64,000 nucleotides of DNA from an uncultured Prevotellaceae bacterium (lineage in GTDB: Bacteria; Bacteroidota; Bacteroidia; Bacteroidales; Bacteroidaceae). The stretch covers positions 1 to 64,000 of the forward strand of contig ONFE01000004.1 in the NCBI GenBank assembly GCA_900316985.1, read 5' to 3'. Position numbers and translations under genes: made by a program. Each line of letters starts with the position of its first letter. The stretch's first letter is position 1. The notes under the pieces are model-generated. The model was given only the letters and a program-made list of their open reading frames with translations. It searched no databases and was not told the DNA's origin. Positions 1 to 8,726 of the stretch are shown one piece after another.

Positions 1-90
<90 letters not shown>

Positions 91-98
91 ATTTAACA

Positions 99-141
99 GA
101 GAGAGTCCTGGATTTCGAAAGATACCAGGACTCTCTTTTTT
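99..141 (+). terminator. rRNA operon terminator
   Basis: A 12-bp perfect stem (AGAGAGTCCTGG paired with CCAGGACTCTCT) with a short loop is followed by a run of eight T. It sits immediately after the 5S gene and is a strong intrinsic terminator. Confidence 0.9.
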
Positions 142-171
142 TTACCTTTTTAATACAAATCCATCAGAATG

Positions 172-203
172 TTTGTAAGTTAAAGATAAAAATACTATCT
201 TTG
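172..203 (+). promoter_or_regulatory. Bacteroidetes-type promoter for the 269 gene
   Basis: TTTG at 172-175, a 20-bp spacer and TATCTTTG at 196-203 fit the Bacteroidetes sigma-ABfr consensus. The start point would be near 210, giving a ~60-nt leader. Confidence 0.75.
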
Positions 204-268
204 CACTATCTTTTTATATTAAATAAATATCAGGTGATTTTTTTATTCTAACTTAAATAGGTAAAGAT

Positions 269-940
269 ATGAAAAAAGTATTAGTAGCCATCATGGCAAT
301 GTTTTGTTCGATGAGCAGTTTCGCTCAGTACAGCAGTGGCGGTTTTTCTCTTGACGAGGAGAATATCTACTGGGGTGTTCGTTTCGGTATGACTGCAGCC
401 TCTTTGAGTGGTGACCTTGATGCTAGCTCCAAAGTGGGTATGACACTTGCAGGTGTTGTTGGTCTTCGTCCTTCCGATAATACACCAGTGTTTATAGAAA
501 GTGGTCTTTATTATACGGAGCGTGGTGGTAAGAATGGCACTTATGATGTTGTAAAACGAGCTCCAGAGGGTTCTGTTACCCGTGTTGGTTATAATATTCT
601 TGAGATTCCTCTTACTATTAAGTATGGCTTAAAAGTTTCTGACCAAATTGCTGTCCTGCCATTCTTCGGACCTTATTTCTCGTATGCGATTTCTGGTAAG
701 ACTAAACAGACAGTGAAAGGTACAACTGAATCTGAATCGGTTGGAACCTTTGATGAAAAAAAAGCATGTCATGGTGGTTTGAATCGCGCAAGCATGGGCC
801 TCAAACTTGGTGTTGGTGCAGAGTACAATAAGATATATCTTGAATTAGGTTATCAGTTTGGCATTACAAACATAGCAAAAGAAGAGAACTTCTCTGGCCG
901 TAGTAATGCCTTCTTTGCAAACATTGGTGTTAACCTCTAA
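269..940 (+). CDS. Outer-membrane beta-barrel protein (porin family)
   Basis: The 223-residue product has a signal peptide (residues 1-20, ending SSFAQ) followed by alternating hydrophobic/polar strands, and a C-terminal strand ending in an aromatic-rich FFANIGVNL. This is the pattern of the PF13568-type small outer-membrane beta-barrel family common in Bacteroidota. It should sit in the outer membrane; its ligand cannot be read from the sequence. It is monocistronic, with its own promoter at 172-203 and a hairpin at 960-987 behind it. The ATG at 269 follows an A-rich leader typical for the phylum. Family assignment is by general features rather than a diagnostic motif. Confidence 0.75.
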   Translation: MKKVLVAIMAMFCSMSSFAQYSSGGFSLDEENIYWGVRFGMTAASLSGDLDASSKVGMTLAGVVGLRPSDNTPVFIESGLYYTERGGKNGTYDVVKRAPEGSVTRVGYNILEIPLTIKYGLKVSDQIAVLPFFGPYFSYAISGKTKQTVKGTTESESVGTFDEKKACHGGLNRASMGLKLGVGAEYNKIYLELGYQFGITNIAKEENFSGRSNAFFANIGVNL

Positions 941-959
941 CTTTTATCATAACACTTGG

Positions 960-987
960 AATCCCTTCCTGCTTGCAGGGAGGGATT
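960..987 (+). terminator. Hairpin after the barrel protein gene
   Basis: A 13-bp stem (AATCCCTTCCTGC with GCAGGGAGGGATT, one G-T pair) has only a 2-nt gap between arms. It lies 20 nt after the stop at 940. A TTG that would extend the next gene falls in the middle of this hairpin, which argues against that start. Confidence 0.65.
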
Positions 988-1041
988 TGTCGTTACAGAG
1001 AAGCAAGTGCAATATTCTTGCAAATCTTCCGTTCCTTAATT

Positions 1042-2199
1042 ATGCAATGGACTGACCAAATCCGCTCTGTTAAGATTATTCTCGTGGTGGCTGCTATAGT
1101 GATAGCGGTGGCAAGTCTTGTGGTCAGCCATTATCTGGTGAGTGATTTGGCCATAGAAGAGAGAAGTAAGATGAGTGTATGGGCAGAGGCCATGCGTACG
1201 CTGAATCTTGCAGATGAAAATACCGATCTCAATTTGGTATTGAAGGTCATTGATGAGAACAATACGATTCCCGTTGTGGTGACTGACAAACAAGGAAATG
1301 TGCAGACATTCCGAAATGTGGATTTGAAAGGGAAAACATACGAGGACAGCCTTCAGATGGCTGCTTCTATTGCTGAGAAGATGTTTGCATCCGGGCGTTA
1401 TATCCGCATTTTTATGGAGGACAAGAAAGACTATATCGATGTCTGCTACGATGAATCGGTAATGATCAAGCGTCTGAATGTCTATCCCATCGTGCAACTA
1501 GGTGTGGTAATGATCTTTGTGGTGGTGGCTATTTTTGCCTTGCTTACTTCCAAGCGGGCGGAGCAGAATAAAGTATGGGTGGGACTCTCCAAAGAAACGG
1601 CTCACCAATTAGGAACGCCCATTTCAAGTCTGATGGCATGGACGGAGATACTGAAAGAAACTTATCCTGACGATGATTTGATTCCTGAGATGGACAAAGA
1701 TGTGAAACGTTTGCAATTGATAGCGGAGCGTTTCTCAAAGATCGGTTCTTTGCCCGAGCCAGTACCTTCCAGTTTGATAGAAGTAATGAACCATGTGATA
1801 GACTACATGGATCGCCGTACCTCTCACAAGGTGAAGATGGAAAAAGTATTTCCGCCGCAGGATATCATCGTTAAAATCAACGCATCGCTTTTTGAATGGG
1901 TTATCGAGAACCTTTGCAAGAATGCCGTGGATGCCATGGAGGGCTCAGGGCGCATCACACTTTTCATGCAGGACGAAGGCGACAAGGTGGCCATAGAAGT
2001 CAGCGACACGGGTAAGGGCATCAAAAAAAAGGATGTCGGTAATGTGTTTAAGCCCGGTTTCACCACGAAGAAGCGCGGCTGGGGATTGGGACTTTCGCTT
2101 GCCAAGCGCATTGTTGAAGAATATCACAAAGGACATATCTACGTGAAAAGCAGCGAGGTGGGGAAGGGCACCACCTTCCGTATAGAACTTCCGAAATAA
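1042..2199 (+). CDS. Membrane sensor histidine kinase
   Basis: The 385-residue product has one transmembrane helix near residues 9-33, a ~115-residue extracytoplasmic domain, a second helix near 153-173, then a kinase core. The H box is KETAHQLGTP (His188), the N box ENLCKNAVDAM, the G1 box DTGKGI and the G2 box GWGLGLSLAKRI. It should autophosphorylate on His188 and pass phosphate to an unlinked response regulator; none is adjacent, and no HAMP domain is evident. The ATG at 1042 is chosen over an in-frame TTG at 973 because 973 lies inside the upstream hairpin. The stimulus is unknown. Confidence 0.88.
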   Translation: MQWTDQIRSVKIILVVAAIVIAVASLVVSHYLVSDLAIEERSKMSVWAEAMRTLNLADENTDLNLVLKVIDENNTIPVVVTDKQGNVQTFRNVDLKGKTYEDSLQMAASIAEKMFASGRYIRIFMEDKKDYIDVCYDESVMIKRLNVYPIVQLGVVMIFVVVAIFALLTSKRAEQNKVWVGLSKETAHQLGTPISSLMAWTEILKETYPDDDLIPEMDKDVKRLQLIAERFSKIGSLPEPVPSSLIEVMNHVIDYMDRRTSHKVKMEKVFPPQDIIVKINASLFEWVIENLCKNAVDAMEGSGRITLFMQDEGDKVAIEVSDTGKGIKKKDVGNVFKPGFTTKKRGWGLGLSLAKRIVEEYHKGHIYVKSSEVGKGTTFRIELPK

Positions 2200-2337
2200 A
2201 GAATTGCTTTATTTGTTTAAGACGTTGTTGAAATCGTAGCTAATTCAGATTATTGCACACGCTGGGGCACATTGTGCGAAAAAGCTGATTCTCAATGCGA
2301 AAAAAAGAAGTTGCGGGTTAATTTCTTTTGAAATTCC

Positions 2338-2368
2338 TTTGTTTTTTGCTCACTTCTTTGTACCTTTG
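2338..2368 (+). promoter_or_regulatory. Promoter for DUF177-rpmF-fabH
   Basis: TTTG (2338-2341), 19-bp spacer, TACCTTTG (2361-2368). The spacer contains TTGCTCACTT, a motif shared with the promoters at 8677, 52592 and 62636. Confidence 0.75.
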
Positions 2369-2411
2369 CACCCCAAAGTGTGGACTTGAAGCGTCTTCAC
2401 TCGGATAGATT

Positions 2412-2945
2412 ATGTGTAGTTTAGAGTCCTTAAAGATAGACTTGAAAGGTCTGAAGGAAGGCGCGACTGCCTTGGAATACGACCTTGATGATGCCTACTT
2501 CGGGGCGATAAACGGCTCTGAAGTAAGCAGGGGTAATGTGCATGTGTCGCTGTCTATACGCAAGACTAACGGCTTTTTTGAACTCCTGTTCCATACGGAA
2601 GGCACGGTAATCGTTCCTTGTGATCGCTGTCTCGACGATATGGAACAGCCCCTTGCGGCTGATAATCGCCTGACAGTTAAACTCGGAGCCGAGTATAACG
2701 AAGACGATGATTGGGTAATCATCGACGAGAATGAGGGAATCCTCGATCTCTCCTGGTTTATCTACGAATTCATAGCCCTGGCCATTCCCATCCAGCACGT
2801 TCACGAACCTGGCAAGTGTAACGCTGCTATGATAGAGGCTCTTGAAGAGCATTCCGCTGCCCGAAGCAGTGATGCGGATGACCAACAGAGCATTGACCCA
2901 CGCTGGGAAGCTCTTAGCAAGTTGAGAGCAAAGAGCGAAGAGTGA
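2412..2945 (+). CDS. DUF177 (YceD-like) protein
   Basis: The 177-residue acidic cytoplasmic protein belongs to the DUF177/YceD family. It has the family's central CDRC motif (residues ~75-78) and a later cysteine in GKCN. DUF177 genes sit just before rpmF in most bacteria, as here (52-nt gap), and YceD homologues are linked to 23S rRNA and large-subunit biogenesis. The precise role in this phylum is not established. It is first in a probable operon with rpmF and fabH. Confidence 0.85.
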   Translation: MCSLESLKIDLKGLKEGATALEYDLDDAYFGAINGSEVSRGNVHVSLSIRKTNGFFELLFHTEGTVIVPCDRCLDDMEQPLAADNRLTVKLGAEYNEDDDWVIIDENEGILDLSWFIYEFIALAIPIQHVHEPGKCNAAMIEALEEHSAARSSDADDQQSIDPRWEALSKLRAKSEE

Positions 2946-2997
2946 AAACTCTTCCGTACAGAAAAAGTAAATTATAAATTTAAAATAGTAAATTATT

Positions 2998-3186
2998 ATG
3001 GCACATCCTAAAAGAAGACAGTCAAAGACTCGTACACTGAAGCGTAGAACTCACGACAAGGCAGTGGCTCCCACACTGGCAGTTTGCCCTAACTGTGGTG
3101 CATACCACATCTATCACACTGTATGCCCCACTTGCGGTTACTACCGCGGCAAGATTGCTATCGTAATGGACGAAGCTGCTGAATAA
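2998..3186 (+). CDS. rpmF: 50S ribosomal protein L32
   Basis: The 62-residue basic protein starts with the L32 signature [16 protein letters not shown]. It then carries a zinc ribbon, CPNCGAYH...CPTCGYYRG, with both CxxC pairs intact. The first Met would be removed. The stop codon overlaps the fabH start by one base (TAATG), implying translational coupling. The C-terminal extension [10 protein letters not shown] is slightly longer than in E. coli but usual for Bacteroidota. Confidence 0.97.
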   Translation: MAHPKRRQSKTRTLKRRTHDKAVAPTLAVCPNCGAYHIYHTVCPTCGYYRGKIAIVMDEAAE

Positions 3187-4187
3187 TGAGCAAGATTAAC
3201 GCAATAATCACAGGTGTTGGCGGATACGTGCCCGACTATGTTCTCAATAATGATGAACTGTCGCGTATGGTTGAGACCAATGACGAGTGGATTATGTCGC
3301 GTGTCGGCATTAAAGAGCGCCGAATTCTTAATGAGGAAGGTCTGGGCACGAGTTATATGGCCCGTAAGGCTGCCAAGCAATTGCTCCAGAAAACAGGAAC
3401 GGATCCTGACAGCATCGATGCCATTATCGTGGCTACCTCAACGGCAGACTACAAGTTTCCCAGTACAGCCTCTATCGTGTTGGGCAAAATTGGCTTGAAG
3501 AATGCCTTTGCCATGGATTTCTCAGCTGCTTGTTGCGGATTCCTCTATACACTTGATGTTGCCGCCGGCATGATTCAGAGCGGTCGATATAAGAAAATCA
3601 TCGTCATCGGTGCCGATAAGATGTCATCGATCGTTGATTATCAGGACCGCCAGACTTGTCCGCTATTCGGTGACGGTGCAGCTGCAGTGCTGCTTGAGGC
3701 TACAGAGGAAGAGAATATCGGTGTGATGGATAACTATTTCCGTACAGATGGCAAGGGCTTACCCTTCCTTCACCTGAAAGCAGGTGGTTCGGTCTGTCCT
3801 CCATCCCATTTCACGGTGGACCATCGTTTGCATTACCTCTATCAGGAGGGACGTACCGTGTTCCGTTATGCCGTAACATCGATGAGCGATGATTGTGTGC
3901 TGATTGCCGAGCGCAACGGTCTCAACAAAGACAACATCCGTTTCATCGTTCCTCATCAGGCCAATATCCGCATCATAGAAGCCGTGGCAAAGCGTCTGGA
4001 ATTGCCGATGGAGAAGGTGATGGTGAATATCGAACATTTCGGTAACACAAGTGCAGCCACTATCCCATTGGCTCTTTGGGAGAATGAACCTTTGCTCAAG
4101 AAAGGCGACAACCTGATTCTTACAGCTTTTGGCGCCGGATTTGTCCATGGCGCGAGCTATTTGAAGTGGGCTTACGACGGAAAGTAA
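3186..4187 (+). CDS. fabH: Beta-ketoacyl-ACP synthase III
   Basis: The 333-residue enzyme condenses acyl-CoA with malonyl-ACP to start type II fatty-acid synthesis in the cytoplasm. The catalytic triad is complete: Cys116 in AACCGF, His257 in PHQANIRI and Asn287 in GNTSAATIP. Length and motifs match FabH throughout. It is the third gene of the DUF177-rpmF-fabH operon, whose pairing with rpmF (and often plsX) is widely conserved; plsX is absent here. The start overlaps the rpmF stop. Confidence 0.95.
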   Translation: MSKINAIITGVGGYVPDYVLNNDELSRMVETNDEWIMSRVGIKERRILNEEGLGTSYMARKAAKQLLQKTGTDPDSIDAIIVATSTADYKFPSTASIVLGKIGLKNAFAMDFSAACCGFLYTLDVAAGMIQSGRYKKIIVIGADKMSSIVDYQDRQTCPLFGDGAAAVLLEATEEENIGVMDNYFRTDGKGLPFLHLKAGGSVCPPSHFTVDHRLHYLYQEGRTVFRYAVTSMSDDCVLIAERNGLNKDNIRFIVPHQANIRIIEAVAKRLELPMEKVMVNIEHFGNTSAATIPLALWENEPLLKKGDNLILTAFGAGFVHGASYLKWAYDGK

Positions 4188-4196
4188 AGAATAATC

Positions 4197-4265
4197 GCAG
4201 ATTACGCAGATTACACAGATTATTGGGTCTTTCTGATCAATCTGCGTAATCTGCGTAATTTGCGG
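4197..4265. repeat. Long inverted repeat between fabH and era
   Basis: Two ~26-bp arms (4197-4222 and 4240-4265) pair almost perfectly around a 17-nt loop. Each arm repeats CTGCGTAAT or its complement two or three times. A T-rich stretch follows, so it may end fabH transcription. The internally repeated arm is more elaborate than a simple terminator. Confidence 0.75.
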
Positions 4266-4284
4266 TTTTTAATTATTTGATAAT

Positions 4285-5208
4285 ATGCATAAGGCAGGAT
4301 TCGTTAATATAGTGGGAAACCCGAACGTAGGAAAGTCTACGCTTATGAACCAGTTGGTAGGTGAGCGTATTTCAATTGCCACGTTCAAGGCGCAGACTAC
4401 GCGCCACCGCATCATGGGCATCGTGAACACTGATGATATGCAGATAGTGTTTTCGGACACTCCCGGTGTGCTCAAACCTAACTATAAGCTACAGGAATCG
4501 ATGCTCGCATTCTCTGAGAGTGCGTTGGCCGATGCCGATGTATTGCTTTATGTAACCGACGTCGTAGAGAATCCAGAAAAGAATATGGATTTCTTGGCGA
4601 AGGTGCAGAAAATGACTATACCGGTCATTTTGCTTATCAATAAGATTGATGAGCTGCAGAGTTCTCCGAATATTCAGAGAAAACAGAAAGCGCAGAGTTC
4701 TCAGGAGAGTCTTACTGCAATTGTCGAGAAATGGCACACGCTGCTTCCCAATGCGGAGATTCTGCCCATTTCGGCAAAGAACAAGTTCGGCGTGGACATG
4801 CTGCTTAAGCGCATCAAGGAACTGCTACCCGAGAGTCCGGCATATTTCGATAAGGAGCAACTTACCGACAAACCCGCCCGCTTCTTTGTTTCGGAAATCA
4901 TCCGCGAGAAGATTCTGCTCTACTATGACAAGGAGATTCCTTATAGTGTGGAGGTTGTGGTAGAGAGCTTCAAGGAGACGGAAAAGAACATCCACATCCG
5001 CGCAATAATCTACGTGGAGCGTGACTCCCAGAAGGGAATCATCATCGGCCATCAGGGTGTGGCGTTGAAGAAAGTGGGTGCGGAGAGCCGCAAGGCCTTG
5101 GAGCGTTTCTTCGGCAAGAGTATCTATCTGGAAACCTATGTGAAGGTGGATAAAGACTGGCGCTCTTCGCAGAAGGAGCTCAACAACTTCGGATATAATC
5201 CCGAATAG
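4285..5208 (+). CDS. era: GTPase Era
   Basis: The 307-residue ribosome-assembly GTPase binds the 3' end of 16S rRNA. It shows G1 GNPNVGKST (residues ~10-18), G2 around TRHRI, G3 DTPG, G4 NKID and a C-terminal KH domain with the GIIIGHQGVALKKVG loop. The protein is longer than E. coli Era partly because of a Gln/Ser-rich insert after NKIDELQ (residues ~125-145). In the DNA this is bracketed by an 11-bp direct repeat 36 bp apart (4656-4666 and 4692-4702). It lies just upstream of der and may share transcription with it. Confidence 0.96.
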   Translation: MHKAGFVNIVGNPNVGKSTLMNQLVGERISIATFKAQTTRHRIMGIVNTDDMQIVFSDTPGVLKPNYKLQESMLAFSESALADADVLLYVTDVVENPEKNMDFLAKVQKMTIPVILLINKIDELQSSPNIQRKQKAQSSQESLTAIVEKWHTLLPNAEILPISAKNKFGVDMLLKRIKELLPESPAYFDKEQLTDKPARFFVSEIIREKILLYYDKEIPYSVEVVVESFKETEKNIHIRAIIYVERDSQKGIIIGHQGVALKKVGAESRKALERFFGKSIYLETYVKVDKDWRSSQKELNNFGYNPE

Positions 5209-5258
5209 TTGCTGTGCTGATGGATAAATAAATTAGAAAGAAAAAGGAGAAAAGATAT

Positions 5259-6572
5259 ATGGGAAACTTAGTAGCCATTGTAGGACGCCCCAATGTAGGC
5301 AAATCCACATTGTTCAACCGCTTGACCAAAACCCGTCAGGCTATTGTCAGCGATGAGGCTGGAACGACACGTGACCGTCAGTATGGACATTGCGACTGGA
5401 ACGGACGAGAGTTTTCTGTGGTGGATACCGGTGGATGGGTTGTTAATTCGGACGATATCTTCGAAGAGGAAATCCGCAAGCAGGTGATGGTGGCCACCGA
5501 AGAGGCCGACTTGCTGCTGTTCCTTGTCGATGGACAGAACGGCCTGACTGATTGGGACAGTGATGTGGCGAAGATTCTGCGCCGCACGAAGTTGCCAGTT
5601 ATCCTTGTTGTAAACAAGGTGGACAACAATGAAGACCTCTATGTTTCCGGCGAGTTTTATAAGTTGGGCCTAGGTGATCCCATATGTGTCAGTGCTGCTA
5701 CTGGTTCGGGAACGGGCGATTTGCTCGACCTTGTTTTGGAGAAATTGCCCGAGAAGAGCGGAGATCTGCTTGAAGAGGGTATTCCCCGCTTTGCCGTGGT
5801 GGGCCGTCCCAATGCGGGGAAAAGCAGTATCATCAACGCTTTTATCGGTGAAGAACGTCATATTGTGACCGAGATAGCCGGTACCACCCGTGACAGTATC
5901 TATACCCGTTACGATAAATTCGGCTTTGATTTCTACCTGGTGGATACCGCCGGTATCCGTCGAAAGAATAAAGTCAGTGAGGACTTGGAGTTCTATTCCG
6001 TGATGCGCAGTATCCGTGCCATTGAGAATTCCGACGTCTGCATCCTGATGCTCGATGCCACCCGTGGCATTGAGGCCCAGGACATGAATATCTTCCAGTT
6101 GATACAGAAGAACCAGAAGTCGCTGGTGGTTGTGGTTAACAAGTGGGATCTTGTGGAAGACAAGTCGCAGAAAGCCATCAAGTATTTCGAGGATGTAATT
6201 CGCGAGCATCTGTCGCCGTTCAAGGATTTCCCCATCATCTTTGCCTCGGCGCTTACAAAGCAGCGTATCTTCAAGGTGCTGGAGACGGCCAAGCAGGTCT
6301 ATCTCAACCGCAAGGTGAAGATTGGAACGTCGAAACTTAATGAAGTGCTGCTTCCCATCATCGAAGCTACGCCACCGCCAAGCATCAAAGGTAAGTATAT
6401 CAAGATCAAGTATATTTCGCAGGTTCCCGACACGCAGATTCCCACCTTTGTGTTCTATGCCAACCTGCCGCAGTATGTGAAGGAGCCTTACCGCCGGTTC
6501 TTGGAGAATCAGATTCGCGAGAATTGGACGCTGACAGGTTCGCCCATCAATGTGTTTATCCGTCAGAAATAA
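5259..6572 (+). CDS. der: Ribosome biogenesis GTPase Der (EngA)
   Basis: The 437-residue protein has two tandem G domains: [17 protein letters not shown] in the first half and [17 protein letters not shown] in the second. A C-terminal KH-like domain (from ~residue 350) follows. Der acts in 50S subunit maturation. A GGAGAAAAG stretch precedes the ATG at suitable spacing. It follows era by 50 nt with no clear terminator, so the two may be co-transcribed. Confidence 0.96.
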   Translation: MGNLVAIVGRPNVGKSTLFNRLTKTRQAIVSDEAGTTRDRQYGHCDWNGREFSVVDTGGWVVNSDDIFEEEIRKQVMVATEEADLLLFLVDGQNGLTDWDSDVAKILRRTKLPVILVVNKVDNNEDLYVSGEFYKLGLGDPICVSAATGSGTGDLLDLVLEKLPEKSGDLLEEGIPRFAVVGRPNAGKSSIINAFIGEERHIVTEIAGTTRDSIYTRYDKFGFDFYLVDTAGIRRKNKVSEDLEFYSVMRSIRAIENSDVCILMLDATRGIEAQDMNIFQLIQKNQKSLVVVVNKWDLVEDKSQKAIKYFEDVIREHLSPFKDFPIIFASALTKQRIFKVLETAKQVYLNRKVKIGTSKLNEVLLPIIEATPPPSIKGKYIKIKYISQVPDTQIPTFVFYANLPQYVKEPYRRFLENQIRENWTLTGSPINVFIRQK

Positions 6573-6619
6573 AATACTCGCCTGAACCTTCCCTTCATGG
6601 CATATCCTTCAGCTGTTAT

Positions 6620-7006
6620 ATGAGAAGAATCCTTTATTGCATTGTGGCTTTGCTACTCGTTGCCTGCGGTGACGGGAAGAAGCCCGACTTTGCCGCCGCC
6701 AATGCTGCCAAGGACTATTATAATTTGTTGCTGGAAGGGAAGGCTGATGCTTTTGTGGACAAGATGGATATGCAGGACAGCATTCCCGAAATGTACCGTG
6801 AACAGTTGGTTGCCAATATCAAGATGTATATGGCCCAACAGCAGTTGGAGCATCGTGGTATCAAGAAAGTGGAAGTGCAGAACTGTATTAACGATTCCCT
6901 TCAACCCACGGCACAGGCTTTTCTGATGATTTGCTATGGTGACAGTACCGTGGAGGAAATAGTCGTTCCGATGGTGAAGCGCGATGGCAAGTGGCTGATG
7001 AGGTAA
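6620..7006 (+). CDS. Small lipoprotein, DUF4878-like
   Basis: The 128-residue product begins MRRILYCIVALLLVAC, a lipoprotein signal with lipidation at Cys16. The remainder (FAAANAAKDYYNLLLEGKADAFVDKM...EIVVPMVKRDGKWLMR) resembles the DUF4878/NTF2-like secreted lipoproteins of Bacteroidota. Upstream in-frame codons would overlap der and place residues before the signal, so the ATG at 6620 is preferred. It follows der by 47 nt and converges on the mlaF stop with a 6-nt gap. Function unknown. Confidence 0.7.
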   Translation: MRRILYCIVALLLVACGDGKKPDFAAANAAKDYYNLLLEGKADAFVDKMDMQDSIPEMYREQLVANIKMYMAQQQLEHRGIKKVEVQNCINDSLQPTAQAFLMICYGDSTVEEIVVPMVKRDGKWLMR

Positions 7007-7012
7007 GGCCTT

Positions 7013-7789
7013 TTAAGGATTCCCTACTTTTTCTTTCATCTCTTCCTCTTTTACTTTCTTGAAGAGGTCAGAGGCGAAGATGAAGTCGTTGAGTTTCTTG
7101 TTCGTGGAAGTCATGATTTCATCTTTGGTGCCGTTCCATGCAGCCGTACCCTTATAAATAAAGATGATATTCTCACCAATGCCCATCACGGAGTTCATGT
7201 CGTGGGTGTTGATGATGGTCGTTGTGCTGTATTCTTGGGTGATGGAGTGTAGCAGGTCGTCAATCACCAAGGAAGTCTTGGGGTCGAGTCCGCTGTTCGG
7301 CTCGTCACAGAAGAGATACTTTGGATTCAGCGCGATGGCTCGGGCAATAGCCACGCGCTTCTGCATACCGCCGGAGAGTTCGCCCGGATACTTCTGCTGG
7401 GCTTCAATCAGATTCACACGGTCCAGGCATTCCTGGGCTCTCTTCACCCTTTCCCTGTAATTCATCGAAGAGAACATATCCAGCGGGAACATCACGTTTT
7501 CCAATACCGACATGGAGTCGAACAGGGCTGCACTCTGGAAAATCATTCCCATTTCACGCCGCAGCATCACTTTCTCGTTCTTTGTCATGGCCACGAAGTT
7601 GCGGTCGTCGTAGAGAATCTCTCCCTTTGTGGGGTCGAGCAGTCCCACGATATTCTTCATCAGCACGGTCTTTCCGCTTCCGCTCTGTCCGATGATGAGG
7701 TTGGTCTTTCCGTTCTCGAAGCATGCGTTGATGTCATGCAGTACTTCTTTGTCCTCGAACGATTTGTACAAATGGTTTATCTGGATCAT
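7013..7789 (-). CDS. ABC transporter ATPase, MlaF type
   Basis: The 258-residue ATPase has Walker A GQSGSGKT (residues ~34-41), Q loop, signature LSGGMQKRVAIARA and Walker B YLFCDEPNSGLDP. The closest family is MlaF/Ttg2A, the ATPase of MCE-type transporters that move phospholipid between inner and outer membranes. Its start overlaps the end of the permease gene by 4 bp, so the two are one operon. No mlaD (MCE-domain) gene follows, although the three usually sit together. Confidence 0.85.
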   Translation of the reverse strand: MIQINHLYKSFEDKEVLHDINACFENGKTNLIIGQSGSGKTVLMKNIVGLLDPTKGEILYDDRNFVAMTKNEKVMLRREMGMIFQSAALFDSMSVLENVMFPLDMFSSMNYRERVKRAQECLDRVNLIEAQQKYPGELSGGMQKRVAIARAIALNPKYLFCDEPNSGLDPKTSLVIDDLLHSITQEYSTTTIINTHDMNSVMGIGENIIFIYKGTAAWNGTKDEIMTSTNKKLNDFIFASDLFKKVKEEEMKEKVGNP

Positions 7790-8532
7790 GACAGTAACTG
7801 CGTTAGGAACACATCGGAACAGAGAATAAGCACAGAAGAATTGACCACAGCCGTAGTGGATGCCTTACCTACTTCCACGGAACCACCTTCCACCGTATAG
7901 CCGAAGAATGATGAAACGCTGGCGATGATGAAGGCAAAGAACAGGCTCTTGATGATAGACATCCAGACAAACCACTGGTTGAAGTCGTGCTGCAGGCCTA
8001 GGGTCAGGTCGTCGGGAGAGAGAACGTGGCCAATGTAGGCCGTTGCGTAAGCGCCAAGGATACCCATGCCCGAAGAGAAGATAACCAGGAACGGCATCAT
8101 GGTAATCAGTCCCATGATTTTGGGGAGTATAAGGTATGATGCCGAGTTCACTCCCATGATTTCCAGCGCGTCGATCTGCTGTGTCACGCGCATGGTTCCT
8201 AATTCGGAGGCAATGTTTGAACCTACTTTACCTGCCAGTATCAGACACATGATACTTGAAGAGAATTCCAGCAGCATAATCTCGCGGGTGGTATAGCCGC
8301 TCACCCATCGCGGCATCCAAGGGCTCTGGATGTTGAGCTTCATCTGGATGCAGATCACAGCTCCGATGAAGAACGAGATGAGCAGCACGATGCCGATGGA
8401 GTCAACGCCCAGCTGCGCCATCTCTTTCACGTATTGTTTCCAGAACATCCGGTAGCGTTCGGGACGCGAAAACGTGCGTCCCATCAATACGAGGTATCTG
8501 CCCAGTGCAGCAAGCCATTTATAGATGAACAT
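7786..8532 (-). CDS. ABC transporter permease, MlaE family
   Basis: The 248-residue inner-membrane protein has about five or six hydrophobic helices and the MlaE-family centre SSSIMCLILAGKVGSNIASELGTMRVTQQIDALEIMG. It should form the channel for the adjacent MlaF ATPase. It is transcribed first, from a canonical promoter at 8557-8587 on the - strand. Confidence 0.88.
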   Translation of the reverse strand: MFIYKWLAALGRYLVLMGRTFSRPERYRMFWKQYVKEMAQLGVDSIGIVLLISFFIGAVICIQMKLNIQSPWMPRWVSGYTTREIMLLEFSSSIMCLILAGKVGSNIASELGTMRVTQQIDALEIMGVNSASYLILPKIMGLITMMPFLVIFSSGMGILGAYATAYIGHVLSPDDLTLGLQHDFNQWFVWMSIIKSLFFAFIIASVSSFFGYTVEGGSVEVGKASTTAVVNSSVLILCSDVFLTQLLS

Positions 8533-8556
8533 AGGTCTCTGATGTCAATTTGTGTG

Positions 8557-8587
8557 CAAAGTTAGTGAAAACAGATGAAAAAGCAAA
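8557..8587 (-). promoter_or_regulatory. Promoter for mlaE-mlaF
   Basis: On the - strand, TTTG (8587-8584), 19-bp spacer and TAACTTTG (8564-8557). It lies ~25 nt before the mlaE ATG and is divergent from the lptB promoter. Confidence 0.75.
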
Positions 8588-8676
8588 GTTTTGTTTTGAT
8601 TTTTGCGAGAATTGCACTAACTTTTCATAAGTAAAGGCTGCATTCGGGAATCCCAAACAAAAAAGTTCTTTTTTCT

Positions 8677-8707
8677 TTTGTTATTCCGCTCATTTGCTGT
8701 AACTTTG
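8677..8707 (+). promoter_or_regulatory. Promoter for lptB
   Basis: TTTG (8677-8680), 19-bp spacer with TTCCGCTCATTTG, and TAACTTTG (8700-8707). The preceding ~35 bp (GCATTCGGGAA...) also resemble the region before the MATE gene at ~62610. Confidence 0.75.
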
Positions 8708-8726
8708 CAACCAAATTTGCAAGTAG

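Noticed and set aside
973-1041. Extended N terminus for the histidine kinase from TTG at 973
   Set aside because: The TTG lies in the loop of the upstream hairpin, and the first membrane helix begins normally after ATG 1042.
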